A stretch of DNA of 64,000 nucleotides, taken from NCBI RefSeq assembly GCF_014281125.1, contig NZ_JACOEA010000007.1, forward strand, positions 62,001 to 126,000, written 5' to 3'. The notes beneath the pieces are model-generated. The model made no database searches, was not told the origin of the DNA, and saw only the letters and a program-made list of their open reading frames with translations. Shown here piece by piece: positions 26,834-34,950 of the stretch. Source of the DNA: Lawsonibacter celer (GTDB taxonomy: Bacteria > Bacillota > Clostridia > Oscillospirales > Oscillospiraceae). Position 1 is the stretch's first letter, and every line of letters starts with the position of its first letter. The translations under genes were made by a program, and so were the position numbers.

Positions 26834-28825
26834 ATGGCCAAAACCAATTCCCCCAAAAGCTACGGCAACGAGTCCATTTCCGCCCTGAAGGGCGCCGACC
26901 GGGTGCGCAAACGCCCGGGGGTCATCTTCGGCTCCGACGGGCTGGAGGGCTGTGAGCACGCCGTATTTGAGATCCTGTCCAACGCCATCGACGAGGCCCG
27001 GGAGGGCCACGGCAGCCTGATCACCGTCACCCGGTACGCCGACCGCTCCATCGAGGTGGAGGACTTCGGCCGGGGCTGCCCAGTGGACTGGAACGAGAAA
27101 GAGCAGAAGTACAACTGGGAGCTGGTATTCTGCGAGCTGTACGCCGGCGGTAAATATGACAACAACGCCGGGGACAACTATGAGTACTCCCTGGGCCTCA
27201 ACGGTCTGGGCTCCTGCGCTACCCAGTACGCCAGCGAATTCTTTGACGCGGTGATCCACCGGGACGGCTTTGAGTATACACTCCACTTTGAAAAGGGAGA
27301 GAACATCGGCGGGCTGAAGAAGGTCCCCTATGACGGGAAAAAGACCGGCTCCCGCTTTCACTGGAAGCCCGATCTGGAGGTGTTTACCGACACCAATATC
27401 CCGGCGGAGTACTATCTGGATGTGCTCAAACGCCAGGCCGTGGTCAACGCGGGAGTGACCTTCCGCTTCCGCAACCAGGTGGGGGGAAAGTTTGAGACCA
27501 CCGACTTCCGGTATGAAAACGGCATTGTGGACTACGTCCACGAGCTGGCGGGGGAAAAGGCCCTAACCACCCCCGTGTTCTGGCAGGCTGAGCGCAAGGG
27601 CCGGGACCGGGCGGACAAGCCGGACTACAAGGTGAAGCTGTCCGCGGCCTTCTGCTTCTCCAATACCGTGCAGCGCATCGAGCACTACCACAACTCCTCC
27701 TGGCTGGAGCACGGCGGCTCCCCGGAAAAGGCGGTGCGCTCCGCCTTTGTATCGGGCATTGACGCCTGGCTCAAGGGTCAGGGCAAGTACCAGAAAAACG
27801 AGAGCAAGATCACCTGGGCCGACGTGGAGGACTGCCTGGTGCTGGTGAGCAACAACTTCTCCACCCAGACCAGCTATGAAAACCAAACCAAGAAGGCCAT
27901 CAACAACAAATTCATTCAGGACGCCATGACAGACTTCCTCAAGAGCCAGATGGAGGTCTATTTCATTGAGAATCCCTTTGACGCAGAGAAGATCGGCGAA
28001 CAGGTACTGATCAACAAACGCTCCCGAGAGAGCGCGGAGAAACAGCGCCTGAACATCAAAAAAAAGCTTACCGGCAGCGTGGACATCACCAGCCGCATCC
28101 AGAAGTTTGTGGACTGCCGCACCAGGGATACCGAGCGGCGGGAGCTGTATATTGTAGAGGGCGACTCCGCCCTGGGCAGCGTCAAGCTCAGCCGGGACGC
28201 GGAGTTTCAGGGCATCATGCCCGTGCGGGGCAAGATACTCAACTGCCTCAAGGCCGACTACGCCAAGATTTTCAAAAGCGAGATCATCACCGACCTTTTG
28301 AAGGTGCTGGGCTGCGGGGTGGAGGTCAGCGACCGGCACGCCAAGGACATGGCCTCCTTTGACCTGGCCAATCTGCGCTGGAACAAGGTAGTGATCTGCA
28401 CCGACGCCGACGTGGACGGCTTCCAGATCCGCACCCTGATTCTCACCATGCTCTACCGCCTCACCCCCACCCTGATCCAGAGGGGGTATGTGTATATCGC
28501 CGAGTCCCCCCTCTATGAGATCACCTGCAAGGAAAAAACCTGGTTTGCTTACTCCGACAAGGAGAAGAGCGATATTGTCAACGGGGAGCTGGCGGGCAAG
28601 AAGTGCGCCATCAACCGCTCCAAGGGCCTGGGCGAGAACGACCCGGACATGATGTGGCTGACTACCATGAATCCGGCCACCCGGCGGCTCATCAAGGTCA
28701 TGCCGGAGGATGTGGAGCGCACTGCCGCCATGTTTGACCTGCTGCTGGGGGACAACCTCCAGGGCCGAAAGGACCATATCGCAGAGAACGGCTATAAATT
28801 CCTGGAGCTAGCGGACATCTCGTAG
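26834..28825 (+). CDS. Divergent type IIA topoisomerase subunit B (GyrB/ParE-like)
   Basis: 663 residues: an N-terminal GHKL ATPase domain (EILSNAIDEAREGHG; the glycine motif reads GLNGLG near residue 122 instead of the usual GLHGVG), transducer domain and TOPRIM domain (EGDSALGSVKLS near residue 443, where EGDSAGG is usual; DADVDGFQIRTL near 523). Catalytic acidic residues are kept. It partners with the A subunit 1.4 kb downstream. Together they look like a second, divergent gyrase/topo IV, whose supercoiling or decatenating role cannot be told by eye. ATG 26834 follows AAGGTGAGG. Confidence 0.92.
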   Translation: MAKTNSPKSYGNESISALKGADRVRKRPGVIFGSDGLEGCEHAVFEILSNAIDEAREGHGSLITVTRYADRSIEVEDFGRGCPVDWNEKEQKYNWELVFCELYAGGKYDNNAGDNYEYSLGLNGLGSCATQYASEFFDAVIHRDGFEYTLHFEKGENIGGLKKVPYDGKKTGSRFHWKPDLEVFTDTNIPAEYYLDVLKRQAVVNAGVTFRFRNQVGGKFETTDFRYENGIVDYVHELAGEKALTTPVFWQAERKGRDRADKPDYKVKLSAAFCFSNTVQRIEHYHNSSWLEHGGSPEKAVRSAFVSGIDAWLKGQGKYQKNESKITWADVEDCLVLVSNNFSTQTSYENQTKKAINNKFIQDAMTDFLKSQMEVYFIENPFDAEKIGEQVLINKRSRESAEKQRLNIKKKLTGSVDITSRIQKFVDCRTRDTERRELYIVEGDSALGSVKLSRDAEFQGIMPVRGKILNCLKADYAKIFKSEIITDLLKVLGCGVEVSDRHAKDMASFDLANLRWNKVVICTDADVDGFQIRTLILTMLYRLTPTLIQRGYVYIAESPLYEITCKEKTWFAYSDKEKSDIVNGELAGKKCAINRSKGLGENDPDMMWLTTMNPATRRLIKVMPEDVERTAAMFDLLLGDNLQGRKDHIAENGYKFLELADIS

Positions 28826-28862
28826 GCCGCCGCAAAGTTTGTCCACTCCGACAGGAAACGCC

Positions 28863-28891
28863 TTGACGCTGGAAAACGGGCGTGATAAAGT
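28863..28891 (+). promoter_or_regulatory. Promoter of the cobalamin cassette
   Basis: TTGACG (28863-28868), 17-base spacer and TAAAGT (28886-28891), just ahead of the riboswitch. Confidence 0.75.
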
Positions 28892-28916
28892 AGCCCTGCC
28901 AATTGAATTAGGGACT

Positions 28917-29073
28917 TCAGGTGCCGCCGGAAAGCGGCCTAACTGGGAAGCGGGGTGAAAAGCCCCCACGGAACCGCCGCTGTGAAAGGGCGGCCTGTCC
29001 CCATTGCGCCACTGGCCATTGGCCGGGAAGGCGGGGGCGGGCGATGGCCCTCAAGTCAGAAGACCTGCCTGTT
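28917..29073 (+). promoter_or_regulatory. Cobalamin (B12) riboswitch
   Basis: Contains the ordered landmarks of the AdoCbl riboswitch: CAGGTGCC, GGGAAGCGGGGTGAAAAGCC, CCGCCGCTGTGAAAGGG, GCCACTGG, GGGAAGG, then AAGTCAGAAGACCTGCCTG at the 3' end. It controls the downstream DUF4430 and ECF S-component genes; ligand binding normally represses B12 uptake or synthesis genes. About 110 bases separate it from the start codon; I could not define the expression platform, and no clear terminator was seen, so a translational mode is possible. Confidence 0.93.
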
Positions 29074-29180
29074 GCGCCGTACAAAGCGCCGCGGATTTTC
29101 GGCGGAAGTACAGGGTTTTCAAACAGACCTCTCTGTGTTCCTTTGTCGGCATGCCCGGAATCGGAAATGGAGAGATTTTG

Positions 29181-29576
29181 ATGCACAAGAAAAGAACCGG
29201 TATCCTCGCCCTGGTGGTCCTGTTGGTTCTCGCAGTTGCGGCCGCCGCCCTCTATACCATTCTGAAGCCCGCCCCCTCAGCCGGGAGCAAGACGATCACA
29301 GTCCATGTGGACCATCTGGAGGGGGAGGATACGGATTTTACCATCTCCACGGACGCGGAGTACCTCCGGCAGGCCCTAGAGCAGGAGGATCTGATTGCGG
29401 GCTCCGAGAGCCAGTACGGCCTGTGGGTGGAGACCGTGGATGGGGAGACCGCCGACGAAAGCGCCCAGGAGTGGTGGGGCTACACCGTCAACGGCCAGCT
29501 CTCGGAGTATGGCGTGGACACCCAGCCGGTGCAGGACGGAGATGCCTATGCGTTCACCCTCAATGTGGGCTGGTAA
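29181..29576 (+). CDS. Membrane-anchored DUF4430 (transcobalamin-C-like) protein
   Basis: 131 residues. One N-terminal membrane helix (TGILALVVLLVLAVAAAALY) exposes a single DUF4430 domain (residues 40-131), with the family pattern of paired strands ending in WWGYTVNGQLSEYGVDTQPVQDGDAYAF. DUF4430 is related to the C-terminal domain of transcobalamin and intrinsic factor, which helps bind B12. Under a B12 riboswitch and next to an ECF S component it is probably a B12 (or precursor) capture protein. ATG 29181 follows GGAGA by seven bases. Confidence 0.88.
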   Translation: MHKKRTGILALVVLLVLAVAAAALYTILKPAPSAGSKTITVHVDHLEGEDTDFTISTDAEYLRQALEQEDLIAGSESQYGLWVETVDGETADESAQEWWGYTVNGQLSEYGVDTQPVQDGDAYAFTLNVGW

Positions 29577-30069
29577 GAGGCGTCTGCGCCTGCGGGAGCT
29601 GTTGGAACTGGCGCTTTTGTGCGCACTGATGTTCGCCTTTAAGGAGGCCATGGCCGTCCTGCCCAATATCCATCCGGTGCTTCTGCTCATCCTGCTGGGG
29701 GTGCGCGTGTACGGCTGGCGGATCCTCTATTCCGTCTTCGGCTTTGTGCTGCTGGAGATCGGGGTCTACGGCGCGGGGCTGTGGACGCTGGTTTATCTGT
29801 ATATCTGGCCCCTGGCGGCTGTTCTGGCCTTGCCCTTCCGGCAAAACGGCTCCCGTCTCTTCTGGGCCGCCTTCGCCGGGGTGTTCGGCCTGTGCTTCGG
29901 CGCGCTGTGTGCCATCCCCTATTTTTTCATGGGCGGCTGGCCCATGGCCCTGTCCTACTGGGTGGCTGGGATCCCCTTTGACCTGATCCACTGCGTGTCC
30001 AACACGGTGCTGGTCTTTGTTCTGCTGCCGCCGCTGGTTCGTCTGGTCACAGGGCTGAAAAACCGATAG
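29563..30069 (+). CDS. ECF transporter S component, probably for cobalamin or a precursor
   Basis: 168 residues with five or six membrane helices typical of ECF substrate-binding subunits (LLELALLCALMFAFKEAM, IHPVLLLILLGVRVYGWRIL, LWTLVYLYIWPLAAVLAL, GIPFDLIHCVSNTVLVFVLL). Its start ATG lies 14 bases inside the end of the DUF4430 gene, so translation is coupled. No energising ATPases or T component are adjacent, implying use of a shared ECF module. Cobalamin or a related compound is inferred from the riboswitch. Confidence 0.85.
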   Translation: MWAGKRRLRLRELLELALLCALMFAFKEAMAVLPNIHPVLLLILLGVRVYGWRILYSVFGFVLLEIGVYGAGLWTLVYLYIWPLAAVLALPFRQNGSRLFWAAFAGVFGLCFGALCAIPYFFMGGWPMALSYWVAGIPFDLIHCVSNTVLVFVLLPPLVRLVTGLKNR

Positions 30070-30073
30070 CGCC

Positions 30074-30104
30074 AAAGGGAGCGGACGGCCGGTCCGCTCC
30101 CTTT
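30074..30104 (+). terminator. Terminator of the cobalamin cassette
   Basis: Stem AAAGGGAGCGGAC/GTCCGCTCCCTTT with a short GC loop, then CCTTGT. Weak T tract. Confidence 0.7.
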
Positions 30105-30120
30105 CCTTGTGTGCCAAGAG

Positions 30121-30149
30121 TTGCGGGCGGTGGAAATTTATGCTACAAT
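30121..30149 (+). promoter_or_regulatory. Promoter of the topoisomerase A gene
   Basis: TTGCGG (30121-30126), 17-base spacer and TACAAT (30144-30149). It gives the A subunit its own start after the B12 terminator. Confidence 0.65.
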
Positions 30150-30194
30150 GGGAAAAAGATTTAGATTTTATACTGATGACAAGGACGGATACCA

Positions 30195-32444
30195 ATGGCG
30201 AAGAAAAAAGCCCCCCAGGAGAGCGTGAAGCGGGTTGACAACCCCAACGTCATGGGCCTGCGGCCCGAGGTGCTGGAGCAGCCCATCACCGAGACCTTGG
30301 AGATCAACTATATGCCCTATGCCATGAGCGTAATCGTCTCCCGGGCCATTCCGGAGATCGACGGCTTCAAGCCCTCCCACCGCAAACTGCTGTACACCAT
30401 GTACACCATGAAGCTGCTGGGGGGTGCCCGCACCAAATCCGCCAACATTGTGGGCCAGACCATGAAGCTCAATCCCCACGGGGATGCCGCCATTTACGAC
30501 ACCATGGTTCGCTTGAGCCGGGGCTACGGTGCCCTGCTCCACCCCCTGGTGGACTCCAAGGGCAACTTCGGCAAGGTATACTCCCGGGACATGGCCTGGG
30601 CCGCCCCCCGGTACACCGAGGCCAAGCTGGACGCTATCACTGGTGAGTTCTTCCGGGATATTGACCAGGACGCGGTGGACTTTGTGGACAACTACGACGG
30701 TTCCATGCAGGAGCCGTCCCTCCTGCCCACCACCTTTCCCAACATACTGGTCAGCGCCAACCAGGGTATTGCCGTGGGCATGGCCTCGAATTTGTGCGGC
30801 TTTAACCTGGGGGAGGTGTGCGACGCAGCGGCGGCCTATCTGAAGGACCCGGGGGTGGACCTGCTCTCCGTGCTCAAGGCCCCCGACTTTCCCACTGGCG
30901 GGGAGCTGCTCTATGATGAGGCCGTGCTGCGGGACATCTACCGCACCGGCCGGGGCTCCTTCCAGGTGCGGGCCAAGTGGCGCTACCTCAAGGCCGAAAA
31001 TCTCATTGAGATCTATGAGATCCCCTATACCACCACAGCGGAGGCCATTATGGACAAGGTGGCCGAGCTGATCAAGGCGGGCAAGATCCGGGAAATCTCC
31101 GACATGCGGGACGAGACCGATCTGAACGGTCTGAAGCTGGCGGTGGACCTGAAGCGGGGAACGGACCCAGACAAGCTGATGGCAAAGCTCTTCAGGGCCA
31201 CCCCGCTCCAGGACTCCTTTGCCTGCAACTTCAACATTCTCATTGCCGGCATGCCCCGGGTGATGGGTGTGGGTGAAATTCTGGAGGAGTGGACCGCCTG
31301 GCGGGCGGACTGCGTGCGCCGGCGCACCTACTTCACCATGAAGAAAAAGCAGGACAAGCTGCACCTGCTCAAGGGCCTGAAAAAGATCCTGCTGGACATC
31401 GACCGGGCCATCCGGATCATCCGGGAGACGGAGGAGGACGCGGAGGTCATCCCCAACCTGATGATCGGCTTCGGTATCGACCAGATTCAGGCTGAATACG
31501 TGGCGGAGATCAAGCTGCGCAACATCAACAAGGAGTATATTTTAAAGCGCATCGAGGAAACCTCCACCTTGGAAGAGGAAATTGCCGACCTGCAGGACTT
31601 GGTCAACAGTCCCAGGCGCATTCAGAAGGTCATCACCTCCGAGCTGGAGCAGGTGAAGAAAAAGTACGCCCAGCCCCGGCGCACGGAGATCGTGTATGAG
31701 TACCAGACGGCCGCGGCGTCTGAGCCAGAGGACGAGACGCCCGACTATCCGGTGCACGCCTTCCTTTCCCGGGAGGGGTATTTCAAGAAAATCACCCCCA
31801 AGTCCTTGAATATGAGCAGCGAGCAGAAGTACAAGGAGGGGGACGGCCCCTTCCTCCAGTGGGCGGCCAACAACCGGGATGAGCTGCTGGTGTTCACCGA
31901 CGCCCAGCAGTGCTACAAGACTCGCCTGTCCGACTTTGACGACGCCAAGGCCAGCGTGCTGGGGGATTATCTGCCCACCAAGCTGGGGATGGACCCGGGG
32001 GAGAGCGTGGTGTGGGCCTGCGTAACCAGCGACTACAGCGGCCACCTCTTTTTCTTCTTCCAGAACGGCAAGGCCGCCCGGGTGGAGCTGAGCGCCTATC
32101 AGACCCAGACCAAACGCCGCCGCCTCACCGGCGCCTACTCGGACAAATCTCCCCTGGCCTGCGCCCTGCTGCTCCAGGAGGATACGGAGCTGGCGGTATA
32201 TTCCACCGAGGGCCGGGTGGTGGTATTCCACACCGCCGCGCTTACCCCCAAATCCACCCGCTCCACCCAGGGCGTGAATGTCATGAATCTCAAGCCCAAA
32301 TACCGCCTGGAGACCGTCAAGCCCCTGGATCAGACCCCCATTGTCAACGCCGCCCGCTATCGCGCCCGCAGCCTTCCCGTGGCGGGCATGCTGCTTCGGG
32401 AGGAGGACCGGGGGGAACAGCAGATGACTCTGCTGGATTCTTAA
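30195..32444 (+). CDS. Divergent type IIA topoisomerase subunit A (GyrA/ParC-like)
   Basis: 749 residues. The breakage-reunion domain is complete: SHRKLLYTMYTM, SANIVGQTMKLNPHGDAAIYDTMVR and the catalytic tyrosine Y140 in AAPRYTEAKLDAI. Coiled-coil arms follow (IRIIRETEEDAEVIPNLM to LEQVKKKYAQPRR), and the C-terminal domain from about residue 520 is shorter than in GyrA, closer to ParC or unclassified types. It pairs with the subunit B encoded upstream but is separated from it by the B12 cassette. ATG 30195 has a weak ribosome site. Confidence 0.93.
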   Translation: MAKKKAPQESVKRVDNPNVMGLRPEVLEQPITETLEINYMPYAMSVIVSRAIPEIDGFKPSHRKLLYTMYTMKLLGGARTKSANIVGQTMKLNPHGDAAIYDTMVRLSRGYGALLHPLVDSKGNFGKVYSRDMAWAAPRYTEAKLDAITGEFFRDIDQDAVDFVDNYDGSMQEPSLLPTTFPNILVSANQGIAVGMASNLCGFNLGEVCDAAAAYLKDPGVDLLSVLKAPDFPTGGELLYDEAVLRDIYRTGRGSFQVRAKWRYLKAENLIEIYEIPYTTTAEAIMDKVAELIKAGKIREISDMRDETDLNGLKLAVDLKRGTDPDKLMAKLFRATPLQDSFACNFNILIAGMPRVMGVGEILEEWTAWRADCVRRRTYFTMKKKQDKLHLLKGLKKILLDIDRAIRIIRETEEDAEVIPNLMIGFGIDQIQAEYVAEIKLRNINKEYILKRIEETSTLEEEIADLQDLVNSPRRIQKVITSELEQVKKKYAQPRRTEIVYEYQTAAASEPEDETPDYPVHAFLSREGYFKKITPKSLNMSSEQKYKEGDGPFLQWAANNRDELLVFTDAQQCYKTRLSDFDDAKASVLGDYLPTKLGMDPGESVVWACVTSDYSGHLFFFFQNGKAARVELSAYQTQTKRRRLTGAYSDKSPLACALLLQEDTELAVYSTEGRVVVFHTAALTPKSTRSTQGVNVMNLKPKYRLETVKPLDQTPIVNAARYRARSLPVAGMLLREEDRGEQQMTLLDS

Positions 32445-32460
32445 AAACCGAGGATTCCAT

Positions 32461-33333
32461 ATGAAACAGACGGCCAAAAAGTATATCCTGCCCTATCTCT
32501 GGATCACCCTGGCCTCGCTGGTGTACGCCGTGGGCTTCAACTGGTGCTTTGTGCCCAACCAGATCGGCTTCGGCGGTATTACCGGCGTGGGCCAGATTGT
32601 GAACCATCTGCTGCCCTGGGCCCCCATCGGCACGGTGGTGATTGTGTGCAACATTCCCCTGTTCCTTTTGGGATGGAGGCTGCTGGGCGGCCATCTGCTG
32701 GTCTCCTCCCTCTACGCCATGTTCATCTCCTCCCTGTTCATTGACCTGCTCACCGCCCTGTATGCCTTTCCCCCCATGGAGGAGCCGCTGCTGGCCTGCA
32801 TTTTCGGCGGCGTGCTCATGGGCGCCTCCCTGGGCGTGGTCTTTCTCCAGGGCGCCACCACCGGCGGCACCGATCTGATGGCCCGGCTGCTCAAGCTGAA
32901 AATGGCCTGGCTGCCCATGGGCAAGCTGCTCATGGCCATCGATCTGGTGGTCATTGTGGCCGTGGCCGTTACCTTCCGCAGCCTCTACAGCGGCCTGTAC
33001 GGGCTGGTGGCCCTATATATCTCCTCTCTGGTCCTGGATGGGGTGCTCTACGGTCTGGACAACGCCAAGGTGGCCTATATCATCAGCGACCGGCCCCGGG
33101 AGATCACCCAGGCCATCATCCACGACATTGACCGCGGCGTCACCATTCTCCACGGCCAGGGCGGCTGGTCCGGTGCGGAGAAGCAGGTGCTGCTGGTGGC
33201 CTTCAAGCAGCGGCAGATCGTCCCCCTGAAACGGACGGTCAAGGAGATCGATCCCTCCGCCTTTCTCATCGTATGCGAAGCCCATGAGGTCATGGGCGAG
33301 GGGTTCCGGGAGTATAAACAAAACGACATCTAG
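32461..33333 (+). CDS. YitT-family membrane protein
   Basis: 290 residues. The first 195 form about five or six membrane helices of the YitT/DUF161 type (GFNWCFVPNQIGFGGITGVGQIVN, GATTGGTDLMARLLKL); the C-terminal 85 residues are a cytosolic DUF2179 domain (AYIISDRPREITQAIIHDIDRGVTIL, FLIVCEAHEVMGEGF). Many Firmicutes encode several copies; transport substrate is unknown. It follows the topoisomerase gene by 16 bases and may be co-transcribed with it. Confidence 0.93.
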   Translation: MKQTAKKYILPYLWITLASLVYAVGFNWCFVPNQIGFGGITGVGQIVNHLLPWAPIGTVVIVCNIPLFLLGWRLLGGHLLVSSLYAMFISSLFIDLLTALYAFPPMEEPLLACIFGGVLMGASLGVVFLQGATTGGTDLMARLLKLKMAWLPMGKLLMAIDLVVIVAVAVTFRSLYSGLYGLVALYISSLVLDGVLYGLDNAKVAYIISDRPREITQAIIHDIDRGVTILHGQGGWSGAEKQVLLVAFKQRQIVPLKRTVKEIDPSAFLIVCEAHEVMGEGFREYKQNDI

Positions 33334-33403
33334 CCCCTGTACAAGGGCTCTGTCCGCCCCGGGCCTTGAACACATCCCGGGGAAAGAGGGGAGTGAGGCG
33401 CGC

Positions 33404-34528
33404 GTGAAACGGGTTCTTCCGACACTGCTGCTGGCGGGCATACTGCTGCTCTCTGGCTGTTCCGCCATGCTGAACCGGCCCTATGTGGTGGTCAGCTCCC
33501 ACCCGGAGCATCCGGGCACCGGAGAAGACCCCTCCACCATCAGCGTAAGCACCTATTCCGAACTGGTCAGCGCGGTGCTCTATTTCGTCTCCCAAACCGC
33601 GCAGGAGGGCCATGTCCAGCTCACCGACTACGCCGGAGATGTAGAGGCCGACCTGAACGCCGCCTGCCTGGAGGTGGCCAAGGACGATCCCCTGGGCGCA
33701 TATGCGGTGGATTTTATCAAAAATGACTATACCCGGGTGCTCACCACTTATGAGGCCAATCTTTACATCACCTACCGCCGCACCCCGGAACAGGTGCGCA
33801 GCCTGGTCAATGTCACCGGCGCTTCCGCCATCCGTCAGGTGCTGGGGGAGGCCCTGTCCGAGTTCCGCACCGAGGTGGCCCTGCGGATCGGCTATTTTGC
33901 CGAGGACGAGGCCTATATCCGCACGCTGGTCCGCCAAGCCTACTATGACACCCCTGCCGCCGCCCTGGGCATGCCGGATGTGTCCGTCTCCCTCTATCCC
34001 GACCAGGGCAGCCAGCGGATTGTGGAGCTTCAGCTGACCTATGCCGACACGCCCGAGGTCCTGCAGGAGAAGGGGCGGGCGCTCCTGACCGCGGCGGAGC
34101 AAAGCGCCTCGGTCATCCAGGCCCAATCCCATGGCCCGGAAGAGCTGTTGGACGCTCTTCTGCTCCAGGTTCCGGACTGGGTTCGGTACGCGCCCTTCGG
34201 CCCTGGCACGGCCTGGGACGCCCTGGTGGGCGAGGGGGGCGACGACGAAGGCGTGGCTCTGGCCCTCCAGCTGCTGTGCGACCTGCTGGAGATGGATGGA
34301 TCCGTGGTGGAAGGGACCTTGGACGGCGCCCCGCACTTCTGGAATCAGCTGACCGATTCCTCCGGTGAACCCCGCTATGTGGATCTGAGCCGGGGCGGCA
34401 CGCCTCAGCTGCTGTCCGGCGAGGCCCTGGCCGAGCTGGGCTATGCCTGGGGTGAAAATTCCCCCGTCCCGGCGGCGGCCGCTCCCTCCGTCGAGGAAAA
34501 TGGGCCAGATGTGAAAAAAAGCTCTTGA
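33404..34528 (+). CDS. Lipoprotein with inactive transglutaminase-like domain
   Basis: 374 residues. The lipobox is LLLSGC (Cys about residue 18). A long helical/beta region follows, and residues 265-345 match the transglutaminase-core pattern: where active members have a cysteine followed by EG, this protein has GEGGDDEGVALALQLL; the histidine (APHFWNQL) and aspartate (YVDLSRG) positions are kept. It is therefore probably a non-enzymatic relative. Start GTG 33404. Expected on the outer face of the membrane. The last codons overlap the -35 box of the tRNA-Gly promoter. Confidence 0.75.
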   Translation: MKRVLPTLLLAGILLLSGCSAMLNRPYVVVSSHPEHPGTGEDPSTISVSTYSELVSAVLYFVSQTAQEGHVQLTDYAGDVEADLNAACLEVAKDDPLGAYAVDFIKNDYTRVLTTYEANLYITYRRTPEQVRSLVNVTGASAIRQVLGEALSEFRTEVALRIGYFAEDEAYIRTLVRQAYYDTPAAALGMPDVSVSLYPDQGSQRIVELQLTYADTPEVLQEKGRALLTAAEQSASVIQAQSHGPEELLDALLLQVPDWVRYAPFGPGTAWDALVGEGGDDEGVALALQLLCDLLEMDGSVVEGTLDGAPHFWNQLTDSSGEPRYVDLSRGGTPQLLSGEALAELGYAWGENSPVPAAAAPSVEENGPDVKKSS

Positions 34529-34553
34529 CATCGGCAGGAAATCCCGCTATAAT
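34525..34553 (+). promoter_or_regulatory. tRNA-Gly promoter
   Basis: Consensus TTGACA (34525-34530), 17-base spacer and TATAAT (34548-34553). The lipoprotein stop codon TGA is inside the -35 box. Confidence 0.9.
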
Positions 34554-34566
34554 ACCATTTGTCGCT

Positions 34567-34642
34567 GCAGGTGTAGCTCATCTGGTAGAGCGCCACCTTG
34601 CCAAGGTGGAGGTAGCGAGTTCGAGCCTCGTCACCTGCTCCA
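34567..34642 (+). tRNA. tRNA-Gly (anticodon GCC)
   Basis: 76-base cloverleaf. The acceptor GCAGGTG pairs with CACCTGC, the anticodon stem CCACC/GGTGG encloses TTGCCAA, the T loop is GTTCGAGCC and CCA is encoded. Monocistronic. Confidence 0.95.
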
Positions 34643-34680
34643 AACAAAAAACGACTTGCTTCGGCAAGTCGTTTTTTGTT
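34643..34680 (+). terminator. tRNA-Gly terminator
   Basis: 17-bp perfect stem with a TTCG tetraloop (34643-34659, 34664-34680) whose 3' arm holds TTTTTT. Confidence 0.93.
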
Positions 34681-34950
34681 TGGGCTACGGCGGCAGAGCC
34701 GCCTACGCTCCGACTTCATTTTTAACGGCGGAACTGAAGCCTAAACAATTCTTCGCTTTGCTCCTAATTGACACGGCAAAGGCCGCGCCCTGCCCTGCGG
34801 GATCCCCTTGTCAGAGCGCCCCTTTCCCGTATGAAAGGGCTTTTTTGTCCCTTGCCGCACCCCCCGGTTTGGACAGGGATTTCATTTTGTCTATTCCGCT
34901 TTTTCGCCCCGGCACGGTATAATGGGGAAAATGAGCAGAGGAGGCGCATT
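34681..34950. other. Intergenic region with an unassigned terminator
   Basis: No gene seen. It holds a small GGCGGC hairpin, then at 34819-34846 a terminator-like stem (CCCTTTC/GAAAGGG followed by C and six T) with no recognised gene ahead of it. A TATAAT box at about 34918 is likely the -10 of the dehydratase operon. Confidence 0.5.
34819..34846 (+). terminator. Orphan terminator
   Basis: Stem CCCTTTC/GAAAGGG with a six-base loop followed by CTTTTTT. The upstream transcript is not known; a short RNA is possible. Confidence 0.65.

Noticed and set aside
27563..28777. 404-codon minus-strand open frame over topoisomerase B
   Set aside because: Antisense shadow; the plus-strand topoisomerase motifs are clear.
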